Part shown: positions 9,126-19,033 of the stretch, piece by piece
How the letters are laid out: every line of letters begins with the position of its first letter
How positions within the stretch are numbered: the stretch's first letter is position 1
Assembly: GCF_042854845.1 (NCBI RefSeq)
Contig: NZ_AP031498.1
Location: 1,364,001-1,428,000 of the forward strand
Source of the DNA: Maricurvus nonylphenolicus
GTDB taxonomy: Bacteria; Pseudomonadota; Gammaproteobacteria; Pseudomonadales; Cellvibrionaceae
Length of the DNA stretch: 64,000 nucleotides
Reading direction: 5' to 3'
Notes under the pieces: generated by a model
Seen by the model: only the letters and a program-made list of their open reading frames with translations
What the model was told of the DNA's origin: nothing
The model's database searches: none
Translations under genes and position numbers: made by a program

Positions 9126-10193
9126 ATGTTAAATATTCTGCGATCGTGGATTGATCGTTATTTCGGCGAAGAAGAAACCGTGCTGCTGGCACTACTGTTG
9201 GTGGTCAGCTTTGTGGTAATCCTCACCATGGGGGCAATTCTGGCTCCGGTGATCGCGGCGGTGATTATTGCCTTCCTGATGCAGGGGCTGGTTGGCCGGC
9301 TGCAGGAGTGGGGTGTTCCCCATATCGTGGCGGTTGTTTTGGCAACTCTGGTGTTGCTAGGGGTGTTGGCGGCGAGTTTCTTGTTGATGCTGCCGGCCTT
9401 GTGGCAGCAGTCAGTTAACCTCTTGTCCGAATTGCCCCGCATGCTCACCGAGTGGAAAGAGCTGCTGTTGCTGTTGCCGGAGAAATACCCCGCCTTAATC
9501 AAAGAAGAGCAGATCGACAGCCTGATAACCGCAGCCGGTAGCGAACTGGGTGGCCTTGGGCAGGTGGTCGTGTCCTTTTCGCTAGCCAACTTGCCGGTAC
9601 TGTTTGGTGTGCTGATCTACGCGGTGATTGTGCCGATTCTGGTATTTTTCTTCCTCAAGGACAGCGACACCATTCTCAGCTGGATTGGCAGCTTTCTGCC
9701 TCACGATCGACCCACCATGCAGACGATTTGGACCGAGATGAACCTGCAGGTTGCCAACTATGTGCGTGGCAAGGTGATCGAGATCCTTGTGGTAGGCGCA
9801 GTGTCCTTTGTGGCCTTTATATGGCTGGGCTTGAATTACGCGCTGTTGCTGGCATTGGCGGTAGGCTTGTCGGTGGTGATCCCGTATATCGGCGCGGTGG
9901 TGGTTACCCTGCCGGTTGCACTGATCGGTATGTTCCAGTGGGGACTGGGCACTGAATTTATGTACCTGATGATTGTCTATCTAATTATCCAGACCCTGGA
10001 TGGCAATGTACTGGTACCGCTGTTGTTTTCCGAAGCCGTAAACCTGCATCCTGTAGCCATTATTATGGCGGTACTGGTCTTTGGCGGCCTGTGGGGGCTG
10101 TGGGGGGTATTTTTTGCGATTCCACTGGCAACCCTGATCAAGGCAATTTTGTCTGCCTGGCCCACCAGCGAAGAGCAATTGGAATCCGCCTAG
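9126..10193 (+). CDS. AI-2E family transporter (PerM-like)
   Basis: A 355-residue integral inner-membrane protein with hydrophobic segments at about residues 20-70, a soluble amphipathic stretch at about 85-150, and more membrane segments from about 155 to 340. This is the normal size and topology of the PerM/TqsA (AI-2E transporter) family of exporters or permeases. It follows the TusA gene by 19 bases. The substrate is not predictable. Confidence 0.88.
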   Translation: MLNILRSWIDRYFGEEETVLLALLLVVSFVVILTMGAILAPVIAAVIIAFLMQGLVGRLQEWGVPHIVAVVLATLVLLGVLAASFLLMLPALWQQSVNLLSELPRMLTEWKELLLLLPEKYPALIKEEQIDSLITAAGSELGGLGQVVVSFSLANLPVLFGVLIYAVIVPILVFFFLKDSDTILSWIGSFLPHDRPTMQTIWTEMNLQVANYVRGKVIEILVVGAVSFVAFIWLGLNYALLLALAVGLSVVIPYIGAVVVTLPVALIGMFQWGLGTEFMYLMIVYLIIQTLDGNVLVPLLFSEAVNLHPVAIIMAVLVFGGLWGLWGVFFAIPLATLIKAILSAWPTSEEQLESA

Positions 10194-10242
10194 GGTCTGT
10201 TATAGTCTAGCGTCGATTGTGGATTGATCTGAATAAACGGAT

Positions 10243-13182
10243 ATGTCGGGAATGATGTCGAAAGCACACTGGTCTTTATCTAACACAGCTGCATACAGCG
10301 AACACACAGAGACAAAGGCCTACCCCGTGCTGCTACGGGCATTGTGTTTAGTGATCTCCCTGGCGTTTTGGGGGCAGGCTAGTGCGCAAGACGCTAGTGA
10401 CCCTGTCGCAGCTTCTACCCAGAACATCGTTCAAAGCCCCAATGACACCCGTCAGTACCAGTTCCTGGAGTTGCCCAATCAACTGCGTGTACTGCTGGTA
10501 TCAGACCCCACTACCGATAAGGCGGCGGCCGCGTTGGATGTTGAGGTTGGCAGTGGAGATGACCCTAAAGACCGTGCGGGTTTAGCGCATTTTCTCGAAC
10601 ATATGTTGTTCCTGGGTACAGAGCGTTACCCGGAGGCTGGCGAATACCAGACCTTTATCAGTGAGCACGGCGGCAGTCACAATGCCTATACCTCCCAAGA
10701 GCATACCAACTACTTTTTCGATATTAATGCCGATCACCTGGATCAGGCCCTGGATCGCTTTAGCCAGTTTTTTACCGCGCCTTTGTTCACCGCTGAGTAT
10801 GTTGATCGCGAGCGCAAAGCGGTTCACTCAGAGTACAAGGCCAAAATCAAAAATGATTTTCGTCGTCAGTACGATGTACTGCGCCAGCTGATCAGTACCT
10901 GGCACCCGTCTTCGAAGTTCAGTGTTGGTAACCTGGATACCCTGGCGGACCGCCCTGGGGCTCCTGTGCGTGAAGCACTGCTCGATTTTTATCAGCGTTA
11001 TTACACTGCTGATCGTATGACATTGGTGGTATTGGGCCGTGAAAGCCTTGCTGAGTTGCAGGCCATGGTGGTTGATCGCTTTGGTTTGGTTGAGCGACGC
11101 GATGCGGCTGAGTTATCCAAAGGGCAGGATCTGTTTAGTCGCGATTTTCTGCCCGCCCGTGTCTATATCGAACCGGAAAAAGATATTCGCACCCTGACGT
11201 TGATGTTCCCCATTCCTTCTTCGACACGCTATTACCGCCAAAAGCCGCTGCAATATTTGGGTAACCTGTTAGGTCACGAGGGCGAAGGTAGTATTCTGTC
11301 GGTACTTAAAGCGCAGGGCTGGGCTGAAGGTTTAAGTGCGGGCGGTGGTTTGGGGGGCCGTAATCAGGGCACCTTTAATATCTCTATTCAATTAACCGAA
11401 GACGGTCTTAAGCAGCACCACAAGGTGGTGGCTGTGGTGTACAAGATGATCCGCATCTTGAAGCGCGAAGGCATTAACGAGTGGCGCTATAAAGAGCAAC
11501 AACAGCTGGGCAATATTGATTTCCGCTTTGCCGAAAAAGGCGAGCCGATCCACACCGTTAGCAGTTTGGCCAGCAGCCTGCAGCGTTATGCGCCGGAAGA
11601 TGTACTGCAGGGCGGTTACCTGTTTGCCGATTATGATGAACGTTTGATATCCCGTTACCTCAATTACCTGCGCCCGGACAATGCGGTGTGGGTGGTTACC
11701 GCCAAGTCTGTAGAAACCAACCGGATTTCACCCATGTACCAGACCCCTTACCGGGTTGAAGGTTTACGGGATGAGCGGGTGTCCTTGCCCAAACAGATGA
11801 CCGAACAATTGGCGCTGCCTGACCCTAACGGTTTTATTCCCCGTCACCTGGTGGTGAAAAGACCGCCGGCCATGGGCCAGGGGATCAGCCAGATACCGCA
11901 GCTGATTAAAGATGATGATGTTCAAAAAGTGTGGTTTAAACAGGACAACACCTACAAGATTCCGCGCTCGCAGATTTATGTACGCTTAAAGTCGCCACAA
12001 ATGGGCCGCGATATTAAGCAGGCGGTATTGAGTGAACTCTATGTCGCTATGGTGAAAGATGCGCTGAATGAATTTTCCTACCCCGCCAGTCTGGCCGGGT
12101 TGCGCTTCTCCCTGTCGTCTAACAGCCGCGGGCTCGACATGTATATTTCCGGCTACAACGATCGCCAGGGATTATTATTGAGCCGTATCTCCGAAGCACT
12201 GGGTGATACCCGTTTTGATCGTGGCCGCTTCAAAAATATCAAGGATGAATTGTTGCGCGATATGCAAAACAGTAGCAAGCAATCACCCTATATGCAGTCA
12301 CTGGGGGATTTGCCGGTCGTTCTCTATAGCCCGCTGTGGACAGATACTGAAAAGCAAAAGGTTCTGCAGTCAGTCACCCTGGCTGAGGTAAAAGCCTTTG
12401 CCGCCACTTTCTACGACGATGTTGAGCAACAGATTTTAATGCACGGTAACCTTTACCGTCAGGAAGCGCTGAAACTCGCTGCGGTGATTAAGTCGCGTCT
12501 GTACCGCAAAGGGGATGAGTTAAAAGCGGTCGAAGCCGGAGTGGTAAAACTGGTGGGCAATGAAGATACGATTCCCCATTGGCATTTAACGGTTGATCAC
12601 CCTGACTCCATGGTTGGCCTTTATTTACAGGGCGGCACAACCACCGCGCAGGATAAGGCACATATGTTGGTGGTACGCCAGCTGCTGCGCTCACCGTTCT
12701 TCCACGAATTACGAACACAAAAACAATTGGGTTACATTGTTTTCGCTACCGGTATGCCAATCAAAAAAGTCGCTGGCTCGGTTCTTGTCGTGCAGTCGCC
12801 AACCGCATCGGTGGCGGATTTGCAGCAGGAGATTAGCGGCTTTCTTGCCAATCAGGTATTCGACGAGAAATCACTGGCGCAAAACAAGCAGGCGGTTATC
12901 AGTAATTTGCTAGAGGCACCTAAAAACCTGGTAGAGCAATCGGAACACTACTGGAGCAATATTATCCATGAGGTGTCGAGCTTTGATCGCAAAGAACGCC
13001 TGGCCAAGCAGGTTGAAGCGGTGACGCTGTTGTCTCTGCAAGACTATTTCACGTCGATGGTTGGAACCCGGTCACGGCAGATGTGGTTAACCGCTTCCAG
13101 CCAGTCCGCCGAAGAAGTCTCTGCCACGGTTGAAGATATTCAGACCTTTAAGACGTCCAAGCCCCATTACCCATTCCCTTAG
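10243..13182 (+). CDS. M16 family zinc protease (pitrilysin/insulinase type)
   Basis: A 979-residue secreted or periplasmic peptidase. A hydrophobic signal segment ending near AFWGQASAQ (about residue 49) is followed by the inverted zinc motif His116-Phe-Leu-Glu119-His120 (GLAHFLEHMLFLG). Three further M16-type domains follow, as usual in single-chain pitrilysin. The length is close to that of E. coli protease III. ATGs at 10243, 10252 and 10255 are all possible starts; no strong ribosome site decides between them. Confidence 0.9.
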   Translation: MSGMMSKAHWSLSNTAAYSEHTETKAYPVLLRALCLVISLAFWGQASAQDASDPVAASTQNIVQSPNDTRQYQFLELPNQLRVLLVSDPTTDKAAAALDVEVGSGDDPKDRAGLAHFLEHMLFLGTERYPEAGEYQTFISEHGGSHNAYTSQEHTNYFFDINADHLDQALDRFSQFFTAPLFTAEYVDRERKAVHSEYKAKIKNDFRRQYDVLRQLISTWHPSSKFSVGNLDTLADRPGAPVREALLDFYQRYYTADRMTLVVLGRESLAELQAMVVDRFGLVERRDAAELSKGQDLFSRDFLPARVYIEPEKDIRTLTLMFPIPSSTRYYRQKPLQYLGNLLGHEGEGSILSVLKAQGWAEGLSAGGGLGGRNQGTFNISIQLTEDGLKQHHKVVAVVYKMIRILKREGINEWRYKEQQQLGNIDFRFAEKGEPIHTVSSLASSLQRYAPEDVLQGGYLFADYDERLISRYLNYLRPDNAVWVVTAKSVETNRISPMYQTPYRVEGLRDERVSLPKQMTEQLALPDPNGFIPRHLVVKRPPAMGQGISQIPQLIKDDDVQKVWFKQDNTYKIPRSQIYVRLKSPQMGRDIKQAVLSELYVAMVKDALNEFSYPASLAGLRFSLSSNSRGLDMYISGYNDRQGLLLSRISEALGDTRFDRGRFKNIKDELLRDMQNSSKQSPYMQSLGDLPVVLYSPLWTDTEKQKVLQSVTLAEVKAFAATFYDDVEQQILMHGNLYRQEALKLAAVIKSRLYRKGDELKAVEAGVVKLVGNEDTIPHWHLTVDHPDSMVGLYLQGGTTTAQDKAHMLVVRQLLRSPFFHELRTQKQLGYIVFATGMPIKKVAGSVLVVQSPTASVADLQQEISGFLANQVFDEKSLAQNKQAVISNLLEAPKNLVEQSEHYWSNIIHEVSSFDRKERLAKQVEAVTLLSLQDYFTSMVGTRSRQMWLTASSQSAEEVSATVEDIQTFKTSKPHYPFP

Positions 13183-13598
13183 GGCTTGCTCTTCGGGGTA
13201 GCCAGCTGCCCCATTTAAAAGCATTTCGCCCCTTTTTTACGATCTATGCTTCTGATTGCCGCTCCGAAACCTCGGGGTGGCAGGTCTTTTGACGCAGAAA
13301 AATTGTCAATTTCGATTAAAACACTTGTTTATTTGTAATAAAACTACATTTTAATGCCTTCTATCTTGTTGGAATTCAAGGTTTTTGTAGTTTTACGTAA
13401 AAATCATCCCCAGCATGCTAGAAAAAATCGCTCTATTATGTAATTATTCTACAAAAATAAGACTTATAACTGGTAATAAGCTCTTTAGATCTATACTTAA
13501 AGCGCCGATAGATTTGATTAATCGTTGTGGAAGTTGCCCATTGGGGGCGCGAACATGCTGCTTTTAGGCGCGATTGTGAGATATTCGAGGATATATGA
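13183..13598. other. Intergenic region upstream of aceE
   Basis: A 416-base, AT-rich stretch between the M16 protease gene and aceE that should hold the aceE-aceF promoter and leader. No complete PdhR-type palindrome, strong terminator or open frame could be recognised. A 7-residue mini-frame beginning ATG at 13595 overlaps the aceE start (ATGAATG). Confidence 0.5.
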
Positions 13599-16253
13599 AT
13601 GCAAGAAGATATTGATGCCCTGGAGACGCAGGAATGGCTGGATGCACTGCATGCCGTCATCCGTCACGGGGGCAAGGACCGAGCCGCTTACCTGTTAAAG
13701 CAGCTGTCTGATCGTGCTACAGATTCCGGCGTCGAAATGCCGGCGGCAATCACCACCCCATACCGCAACACCATCCCGGCCACTGCAGAAAAGCGTATGC
13801 CGGGTGATTTGTTTATGGAGCGTCGTATTCGCTCCTTGATTCGCTGGAATGCACTGGCCATGGTAATGCGGGCCAACGATAACGATGAGGGGCTGGGTGG
13901 CCATATCTCCAGTTTCGCCTCCGCGGCAACCCTGTACGATATTGGCTTTAACTACTTCTTCCGCGGTAACGAAGGCGAACAACCCGGTGATCTGATTTAC
14001 TTCCAGGGCCATTCTTCTCCCGGTATGTATGCGCGCTCTTATTTGGAAGGGCGCTTAAACGAAGAGCAGCTGGATAACTTCCGTCGCGAAGTGGATGGCG
14101 ATGGCCTGTCATCTTATCCGCACCCCTGGTTGATGCCGGACTACTGGCAGTTCCCAACCGTTTCCATGGGCTTGGGCCCGATTCAGGCGATTTATCAGGC
14201 GCACGTGATGCGCTACCTGTCAGCCCGTGAGTTGCAGCCGCGGGGCGATCGTAAAGTCTGGGCCTTCCTCGGTGACGGTGAGTGTGATGAGCCGGAATCC
14301 TTAGGCGCCATTTCACTGGCCGGTCGCGAAAAGCTGGAAAACCTGATCTTTGTGGTTAACTGTAACCTGCAGCGTCTCGATGGTCCGGTGCGTGGTAACG
14401 GCAAAATTATTCAGGAGCTGGAAGGGGTCTTCCGCGGTGCCGGCTGGAATGTGATTAAGGTTGTCTGGGGCCGCCACTGGGATGCTCTACTGGAAAAAGA
14501 CGAAACCGGCTTGCTGCAAAAACGCATGGACGAAGTCTGTGACGGTGAATTGCAGAACTATAAAGCCAACGGTGGCGCCTACACCCGCGAGCACTTCTTT
14601 GGTAAATATCCTGAGTTGCTGGAGCTGGTAAAAGATCTGAGTGATGAAGATCTGATGTACCTCAACCGCGGTGGTCACGATCCTTTTAAAGTCTACGCCG
14701 CCTACGCCGATGCGGTGGCTCATAAAGGCCAGCCCACTGTGATTCTGGCGCAAACCGTAAAAGGTTACGGTATGGGTGAATCTGCCGAAGCGCAGAACGA
14801 AACCCACTCGGTGAAAAAGCTCGATATCGAAAGCCTGAAACGTTTCCGCGATCGCTTCGGCATTCCCATCTCCGATGATGAACTGAAAAACGTGCCTTAC
14901 TACCGTCCGGCGCCAGACAGCCCGGAAATGGTGTATATGCGCAAGCGTCGCGAAGCGCTGAATGGCCCACTGCCATCACGTCAGCCAGATTTCGAAGCTC
15001 TGCCAGTGCCGAGCCTGGATATTTTTAAAAACCAACTGAAGTCCACCGGTGAGAGAGAAATCTCTACCACCATGGCATTTGTGCGTCAGTTGTCTTCCCT
15101 GGCAAAAGATAAAGAAATCGGTAAGCGCATTGTGCCGATTGTACCGGACGAAGCGCGTACCTTTGGTATGGAAGGTATGTTCCGCCAGCTCGGCATTTAT
15201 TCTTCAGCGGGTCAAAAATACACGCCACACGATCGCGATCAGATCATGTGGTACAAAGAAAGTAAAACCGGTCAGATCCTCGAAGAGGGCATTAACGAAG
15301 CTGGAGCCATGTCTGGCTGGATTGCTGCGGCTACCGCCTACAGCAACAGCGATTGCCCGGTCATTCCTTTCTACATTTATTACTCCATGTTTGGTTTCCA
15401 GCGTATTGGTGACCTGGCCTGGTTGGCCGGTGATATCCAGGCGCGTGGTTTCCTGGTGGGGGCAACCGCCGGGCGCACGACCCTCAATGGTGAGGGGCTG
15501 CAGCACCAGGATGGTCACAGCCATATTATGGCCAACACCATTCCTAACTGTCGCACCTACGACCCTACCTATGGTTATGAGTTAGCGGTGATTATTCAGG
15601 ATGGTATCGAGCGCATGTTTGGTGAGGCAAAGGAAAACTGCTTTTACTACATCACCACCATGAACGAAAACTACGCCCACCCGGATATGCCAGTAGGCGC
15701 CGAAGAGGGCATTATTAAAGGTATGTATAAGCTGCAAGCTGGGGCTGATAAAGCCGACAAGCGCGTGCAGTTAATGGGTTCTGGCTCTATTTTGCGTGAA
15801 GTGGAAAAAGCCGCTGAGATTCTGCGAAAGGACTACGGGGTTGAATCCGATGTCTGGAGCCTGACCAGTGTTAACGAATTGACCCGCGATGGTCAGCGCG
15901 CTGCACGCCACAACTTACTCAACCCGGAAGCAGCACCGCAAAAAGCCTATGTCACGCAACAGCTGGAAAACCAGCAGGGTCCAGTGATTGGCGCCAGTGA
16001 TTATATGAAGGCGCATTTGGAGCAGTTGCGTGCCTTTATCCCAGGCTCCTTTACAGCCCTGGGAACAGATGGCTTTGGTCGCAGTGATACACGCAAACAG
16101 CTGCGTCGCTTCTTCGAAGTGGATGCCGCCTTTGTTGTAGTTGCCTCTCTTAAAGCGCTGGCCGATGAGGGCACTATCGAAGCATCGGTGGTTACTCAGG
16201 CCATGCAAAAATTCGGAATCAGCGCCAATAAAGCTGACCCAATGGGATGTTAG
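13599..16253 (+). CDS. aceE: Pyruvate dehydrogenase E1 component, homodimeric type
   Basis: Decarboxylates pyruvate with thiamine diphosphate and acetylates the E2 lipoyl group. The 884 residues match the usual length of gammaproteobacterial AceE. The thiamine-binding motif is the GDGECDEPES segment followed by FVVNCNLQRLDGP. The start ATG at 13599 has GAGG 8 bases upstream. aceF follows after 9 bases, so the two form an operon. This E1 type differs from the alpha/beta type whose alpha subunit gene lies at the left edge of the window. Confidence 0.97.
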   Translation: MQEDIDALETQEWLDALHAVIRHGGKDRAAYLLKQLSDRATDSGVEMPAAITTPYRNTIPATAEKRMPGDLFMERRIRSLIRWNALAMVMRANDNDEGLGGHISSFASAATLYDIGFNYFFRGNEGEQPGDLIYFQGHSSPGMYARSYLEGRLNEEQLDNFRREVDGDGLSSYPHPWLMPDYWQFPTVSMGLGPIQAIYQAHVMRYLSARELQPRGDRKVWAFLGDGECDEPESLGAISLAGREKLENLIFVVNCNLQRLDGPVRGNGKIIQELEGVFRGAGWNVIKVVWGRHWDALLEKDETGLLQKRMDEVCDGELQNYKANGGAYTREHFFGKYPELLELVKDLSDEDLMYLNRGGHDPFKVYAAYADAVAHKGQPTVILAQTVKGYGMGESAEAQNETHSVKKLDIESLKRFRDRFGIPISDDELKNVPYYRPAPDSPEMVYMRKRREALNGPLPSRQPDFEALPVPSLDIFKNQLKSTGEREISTTMAFVRQLSSLAKDKEIGKRIVPIVPDEARTFGMEGMFRQLGIYSSAGQKYTPHDRDQIMWYKESKTGQILEEGINEAGAMSGWIAAATAYSNSDCPVIPFYIYYSMFGFQRIGDLAWLAGDIQARGFLVGATAGRTTLNGEGLQHQDGHSHIMANTIPNCRTYDPTYGYELAVIIQDGIERMFGEAKENCFYYITTMNENYAHPDMPVGAEEGIIKGMYKLQAGADKADKRVQLMGSGSILREVEKAAEILRKDYGVESDVWSLTSVNELTRDGQRAARHNLLNPEAAPQKAYVTQQLENQQGPVIGASDYMKAHLEQLRAFIPGSFTALGTDGFGRSDTRKQLRRFFEVDAAFVVVASLKALADEGTIEASVVTQAMQKFGISANKADPMGC

Positions 16254-16262
16254 GAGGTCACC

Positions 16263-17885
16263 ATGGCGATTGAAATTGTAAAAGTCCCCGATACGGGCGG
16301 CGCCGATGCGGTTGATGTGATCGAAGTTTGTGTCGCCGTTGGCGATGTGTTGGAAGTCGAACAATCTGTGGTGGTACTGGAAACCGATAAGGTGTCCATG
16401 GAAATTCCTACAGAAATAGCCGGTAAGGTTGTCTCGATTAAAGTGAATGAAGGCGATCAGGTCAGCGAAGGTGATGTGCTGATCGAAGTGGAGGCTGAAG
16501 GTGAAGCTGCGGTTGATAAGGTTGCTGAAGAGCCCCAGGTAGAGGCTGCCCCGGTTGCAGCTGAAGCGCCTGTGGAAACTACTGCTCCTGTTGCCAGTAC
16601 AGCACCTGCTGAAATTGAAGTGCCTATCCCCGATCTGGGCGGTGCTGACAATGTCGATGTGATTGAGGTCTGTGTCAGTGCCGGTGACGAGATTGCCGAA
16701 GGTGATTCATTAATCGTATTGGAAACCGACAAGGCATCGATGGAAATTCCATCACCTGTTTCGGGTACCGTGGTCTCCATTGCCATTAATGAAGGCGACA
16801 AGGTGTCTGAAGGCCAGGCGCTGGCGGTAATTAAAGGCGTTGCCGAAGTGGACGCTGTATCAGCACCTGCCGCCCCGGCTCCTGCTGTACCCGAAGCGGC
16901 ACCTAAGCCAGAACCCGCTCCGCAAGCTCAAGTACCTGTAGCAAAAGCGCCAGATGCCAGTAAAGAAAGTGGCTCCGGTGATGCTGCCTATGCCGGTCCT
17001 GCGGTTCGCAAGCTGGCCCGTCAACTCGGCGTAAACCTGGCAAAAATTTCAGCCTCTGGTCCCCGTGGCCGGATTATGAAAAACGACATTCGCGGTTTTG
17101 TCAAACAGCTGATCTCCGATGTCGAAAGCGGCAAGCTGGCATCCGGCACCGGCATTCCACCGATTCCCGAAGTGGACTTCTCCCAGTTCGGTGAGATCGA
17201 CATGGAGAAGATGACCAAAATCAAAAAGGTCACCGCGGCGAATATGTCGCGCTCCTGGTTGAACGCACCCCACGTCACCCAGTTTGACGATGCCGATATC
17301 ACCGAGATGGAAGCCTTCCGTAAATCCATGAAAGGTGAAGCGGAAAAGCGCGGTGTTAAATTAACACCCATGCCATTCCTGATAAAAGCCGCAGCTTCTG
17401 CTCTGGTGGCAGAGCCAAGTTTTAATGTCTCCCTGCATGCCGATGGTGAACATATTGTGCGTAAAAAATACGTTCACATTGGTATGGCCGTTGATACCCC
17501 GGCAGGTTTGGTGGTACCGGTGATTCGCGATGCGGATAAAAAAGGCATCTGGCAACTGGCAGAAGAGTGCGCCGAAATGGCCGCCAAAGCCCGCGATGGC
17601 AAACTCATGCCGCGCGATATGCAAGGTGGTTGTTTTACCATCTCCAGCCTGGGAGCCTTAGGCGGCACTGGCTTTACCCCGATTGTGAATGCACCGGAAG
17701 TAGCCATTATGGGAGTATCTAAAGCTGCAATTAAACCGGTTTGGAATGGTTCCGAGTTCGAGCCGCGCCAAATGCTACCTCTCACCGTGTCTTACGATCA
17801 TCGCGCCATTAACGGTGCCGATTGCGGACGTTTCTTTACCCTCCTAGTTGCAGCGATAGGTGATATTCGTCGTTTGCTGCTGTAG
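16263..17885 (+). CDS. aceF: Dihydrolipoyl acetyltransferase, E2 of pyruvate dehydrogenase
   Basis: A 540-residue E2 core. There are two lipoyl domains, with lipoyl lysines Lys43 (ETDKVSMEIP) and Lys157 (ETDKASMEIP). They are joined by Ala/Pro-rich linkers to a peripheral subunit-binding domain (YAGPAVRKLARQLGV, about 242-275). The catalytic domain ends with SYDHRAINGADCGRF (catalytic His about 513). E. coli AceF has three lipoyl domains; two is common elsewhere. A strong AGGAGG site precedes the ATG. The E3 gene (lpd) is not adjacent; the terminator and then an accessory island follow. Confidence 0.97.
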   Translation: MAIEIVKVPDTGGADAVDVIEVCVAVGDVLEVEQSVVVLETDKVSMEIPTEIAGKVVSIKVNEGDQVSEGDVLIEVEAEGEAAVDKVAEEPQVEAAPVAAEAPVETTAPVASTAPAEIEVPIPDLGGADNVDVIEVCVSAGDEIAEGDSLIVLETDKASMEIPSPVSGTVVSIAINEGDKVSEGQALAVIKGVAEVDAVSAPAAPAPAVPEAAPKPEPAPQAQVPVAKAPDASKESGSGDAAYAGPAVRKLARQLGVNLAKISASGPRGRIMKNDIRGFVKQLISDVESGKLASGTGIPPIPEVDFSQFGEIDMEKMTKIKKVTAANMSRSWLNAPHVTQFDDADITEMEAFRKSMKGEAEKRGVKLTPMPFLIKAAASALVAEPSFNVSLHADGEHIVRKKYVHIGMAVDTPAGLVVPVIRDADKKGIWQLAEECAEMAAKARDGKLMPRDMQGGCFTISSLGALGGTGFTPIVNAPEVAIMGVSKAAIKPVWNGSEFEPRQMLPLTVSYDHRAINGADCGRFFTLLVAAIGDIRRLLL

Positions 17886-17920
17886 TCAGATACAAAACAC
17901 CACTCTGTGTTTGTGTGCTT

Positions 17921-17953
17921 AAGCGGAATCTGGAAACAGGTTCCGCTTTTTTT
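17921..17953 (+). terminator. Rho-independent terminator of aceE-aceF
   Basis: The stem AGCGGAA/TTCCGCT, with a loop containing TGGAAACAG, is followed by a run of T. A near-identical copy occurs at 21104-21136, on the far side of the cassette island. Confidence 0.85.
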
Positions 17954-18009
17954 GTGTCAGGTATTTATAGCACCGTAGATATAACGGAGATAGAAGTTTT
18001 ACTGATAGG

Positions 18010-18018
18010 TGTGGATAA
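18010..18018 (-). promoter_or_regulatory. DnaA-box-like site
   Basis: TGTGGATAA, the exact reverse complement of the consensus TTATCCACA. A second exact copy is at 18174-18182. Both lie in the gene-free stretch before the first cassette. There is no evidence that this is an origin; chance or a titration site are alternatives. Confidence 0.35.
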
Positions 18019-18078
18019 ACTGCAAATCAATAAGGCATGGGTATGGTTTGAGTTGGTTCAAAAGTATTGTGTATAAAC

Positions 18079-18112
18079 CGGAGATAAGCACCTCGAGGCG
18101 CTTATCTCCGGG
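18079..18112. repeat. 34-bp near-perfect palindrome, copy 1 of a three-copy repeat
   Basis: Arms CCGGAGATAAGC and GCTTATCTCCGG flank the centre ACCTCGAGGC, so the whole element is self-complementary apart from one position pair. Half-copies containing GATAAGCGCCT(C/T)GAGGC occur at 18187-18204 and 18305-18325, in the same gene-free stretch between aceF and the first gene cassette. Confidence 0.7.
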
Positions 18113-18186
18113 GTAGTGGCGTGCTACAGGAATAACTAATTGAATTGTAAGAAGTTTTAAAAAATGAAATAGCTGTGGATAAGCTT

Positions 18187-18204
18187 AGATAAGCGCCTTG
18201 AGGC
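18187..18204. repeat. Copy 2 of the GATAAGCGCCTYGAGGC repeat
   Basis: AGATAAGCGCCTTGAGGC matches the left arm and centre of the palindrome at 18079-18112, but the right arm is absent. An exact DnaA-box-like TGTGGATAA lies immediately upstream (18174-18182). Confidence 0.6.
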
Positions 18205-18304
18205 ACTGTTGTCGAAATAGATAATTGATAAATATATTCTAACTTGTTGATTTTAAATATGAATTATTGAATAGTTGGGAGATTGTAAAAAAGGATATAC
18301 GGCT

Positions 18305-18325
18305 GGAGATAAGCGCCTCGAGGCG
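18305..18325. repeat. Copy 3 of the GATAAGCGCCTYGAGGC repeat
   Basis: GGAGATAAGCGCCTCGAGG plus CG, thirteen bases before the GTTAAGT that opens the first cassette. Its position next to the first recombination boundary makes it a candidate for part of an attI-like or array-end sequence, but no family match is known to me. Confidence 0.5.
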
Positions 18326-18338
18326 TATATTAAAGCTG

Positions 18339-19033
18339 TTAAGTGACCGAATATACCTCTAAAACAGAATCTCTTAAGGAAGAAAAGAAATAAACATGGA
18401 TAGAATAACGGTATTTATAATTGCTTTATTTTTAATTGGATGTAGCACTAATGCAGAGAAGCAGAAGGTTGTTTCGTTAGGAAATGATCTAGAAATGCTT
18501 TCTACCTGTGATGAAACTTGGAAATCAATATTCGATAGAGAAAAACCTGGTCTGAGATATAGGTCAAACTTTATTGAAGAGAGATATTTATCGTATTTTG
18601 AAGAAATTGATAGAGGAGTATATGAGCCAAAAACTGATATTAATTTATTTGGCGCTAAAATTCTGAGTTTCAACCCTTTTACGGCAGGAATGTCTCCAGG
18701 TGTCAGTGTAAGTGTCAACATGGATTTTTCTGAAATGAAAGAGAGTGTTGAATCCTTGAAAGGTGTAACCTTAGAGAGGTGTAACGGGAACTCGGCTGTG
18801 TATTATTGTGGTGCAAAAGTCTCCAAGAAAAAAAGTCTTGCCGTGATAAAGACTAAGTCTTCGAGGGGTGAATGGATCACTTCTGTAGCTTGTGTTTATC
18901 CTTATCGTAAATGATAAGGGCCAGCAAGAGTTAGGATGCGGCCCCCACTTAACAAGCGGCTGTAATCGCCGCGAAAAGCGCGGCTGGGACTATTTACTCC
19001 GCTGCGCTCCATAAATAGCCATTAAGCCGGGCG
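18339..19033 (+). mobile_element. Integron gene cassette 1
   Basis: The cassette opens at GTTAAGT (18338-18344), whose exact reverse complement ACTTAAC is the R'' box of the attC at its 3' end (18947-18953). This 5'/3' complementarity is the hallmark of a circularisable cassette. It carries one rightward lipoprotein gene. Confidence 0.8.
18396..18914 (+). CDS. Cassette-encoded lipoprotein of unknown function
   Basis: 172 residues beginning with a lipoprotein signal (VFIIALFLIGC, lipobox Cys at about residue 16), so it is probably anchored in the envelope. The rest shows no family I recognise. A purine-rich ribosome site (AAGGAAGAAAAG) precedes the ATG. The gene is the only frame in cassette 1 and is markedly AT-richer than aceF. 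Codon use unlike its neighbours supports acquisition with the cassette. Confidence 0.75.
   Translation: MDRITVFIIALFLIGCSTNAEKQKVVSLGNDLEMLSTCDETWKSIFDREKPGLRYRSNFIEERYLSYFEEIDRGVYEPKTDINLFGAKILSFNPFTAGMSPGVSVSVNMDFSEMKESVESLKGVTLERCNGNSAVYYCGAKVSKKKSLAVIKTKSSRGEWITSVACVYPYRK

Noticed and set aside
13436..13598. PdhR-type operator before aceE
   Set aside because: Only a half-like ACTGGTAATAAG was seen (about 13471); there is no full palindrome with the required symmetry.
17886..18338. Integron integrase gene left of the cassettes
   Set aside because: No open frame of sufficient length on either strand, and none of the proteins elsewhere in the window has tyrosine-recombinase motifs.
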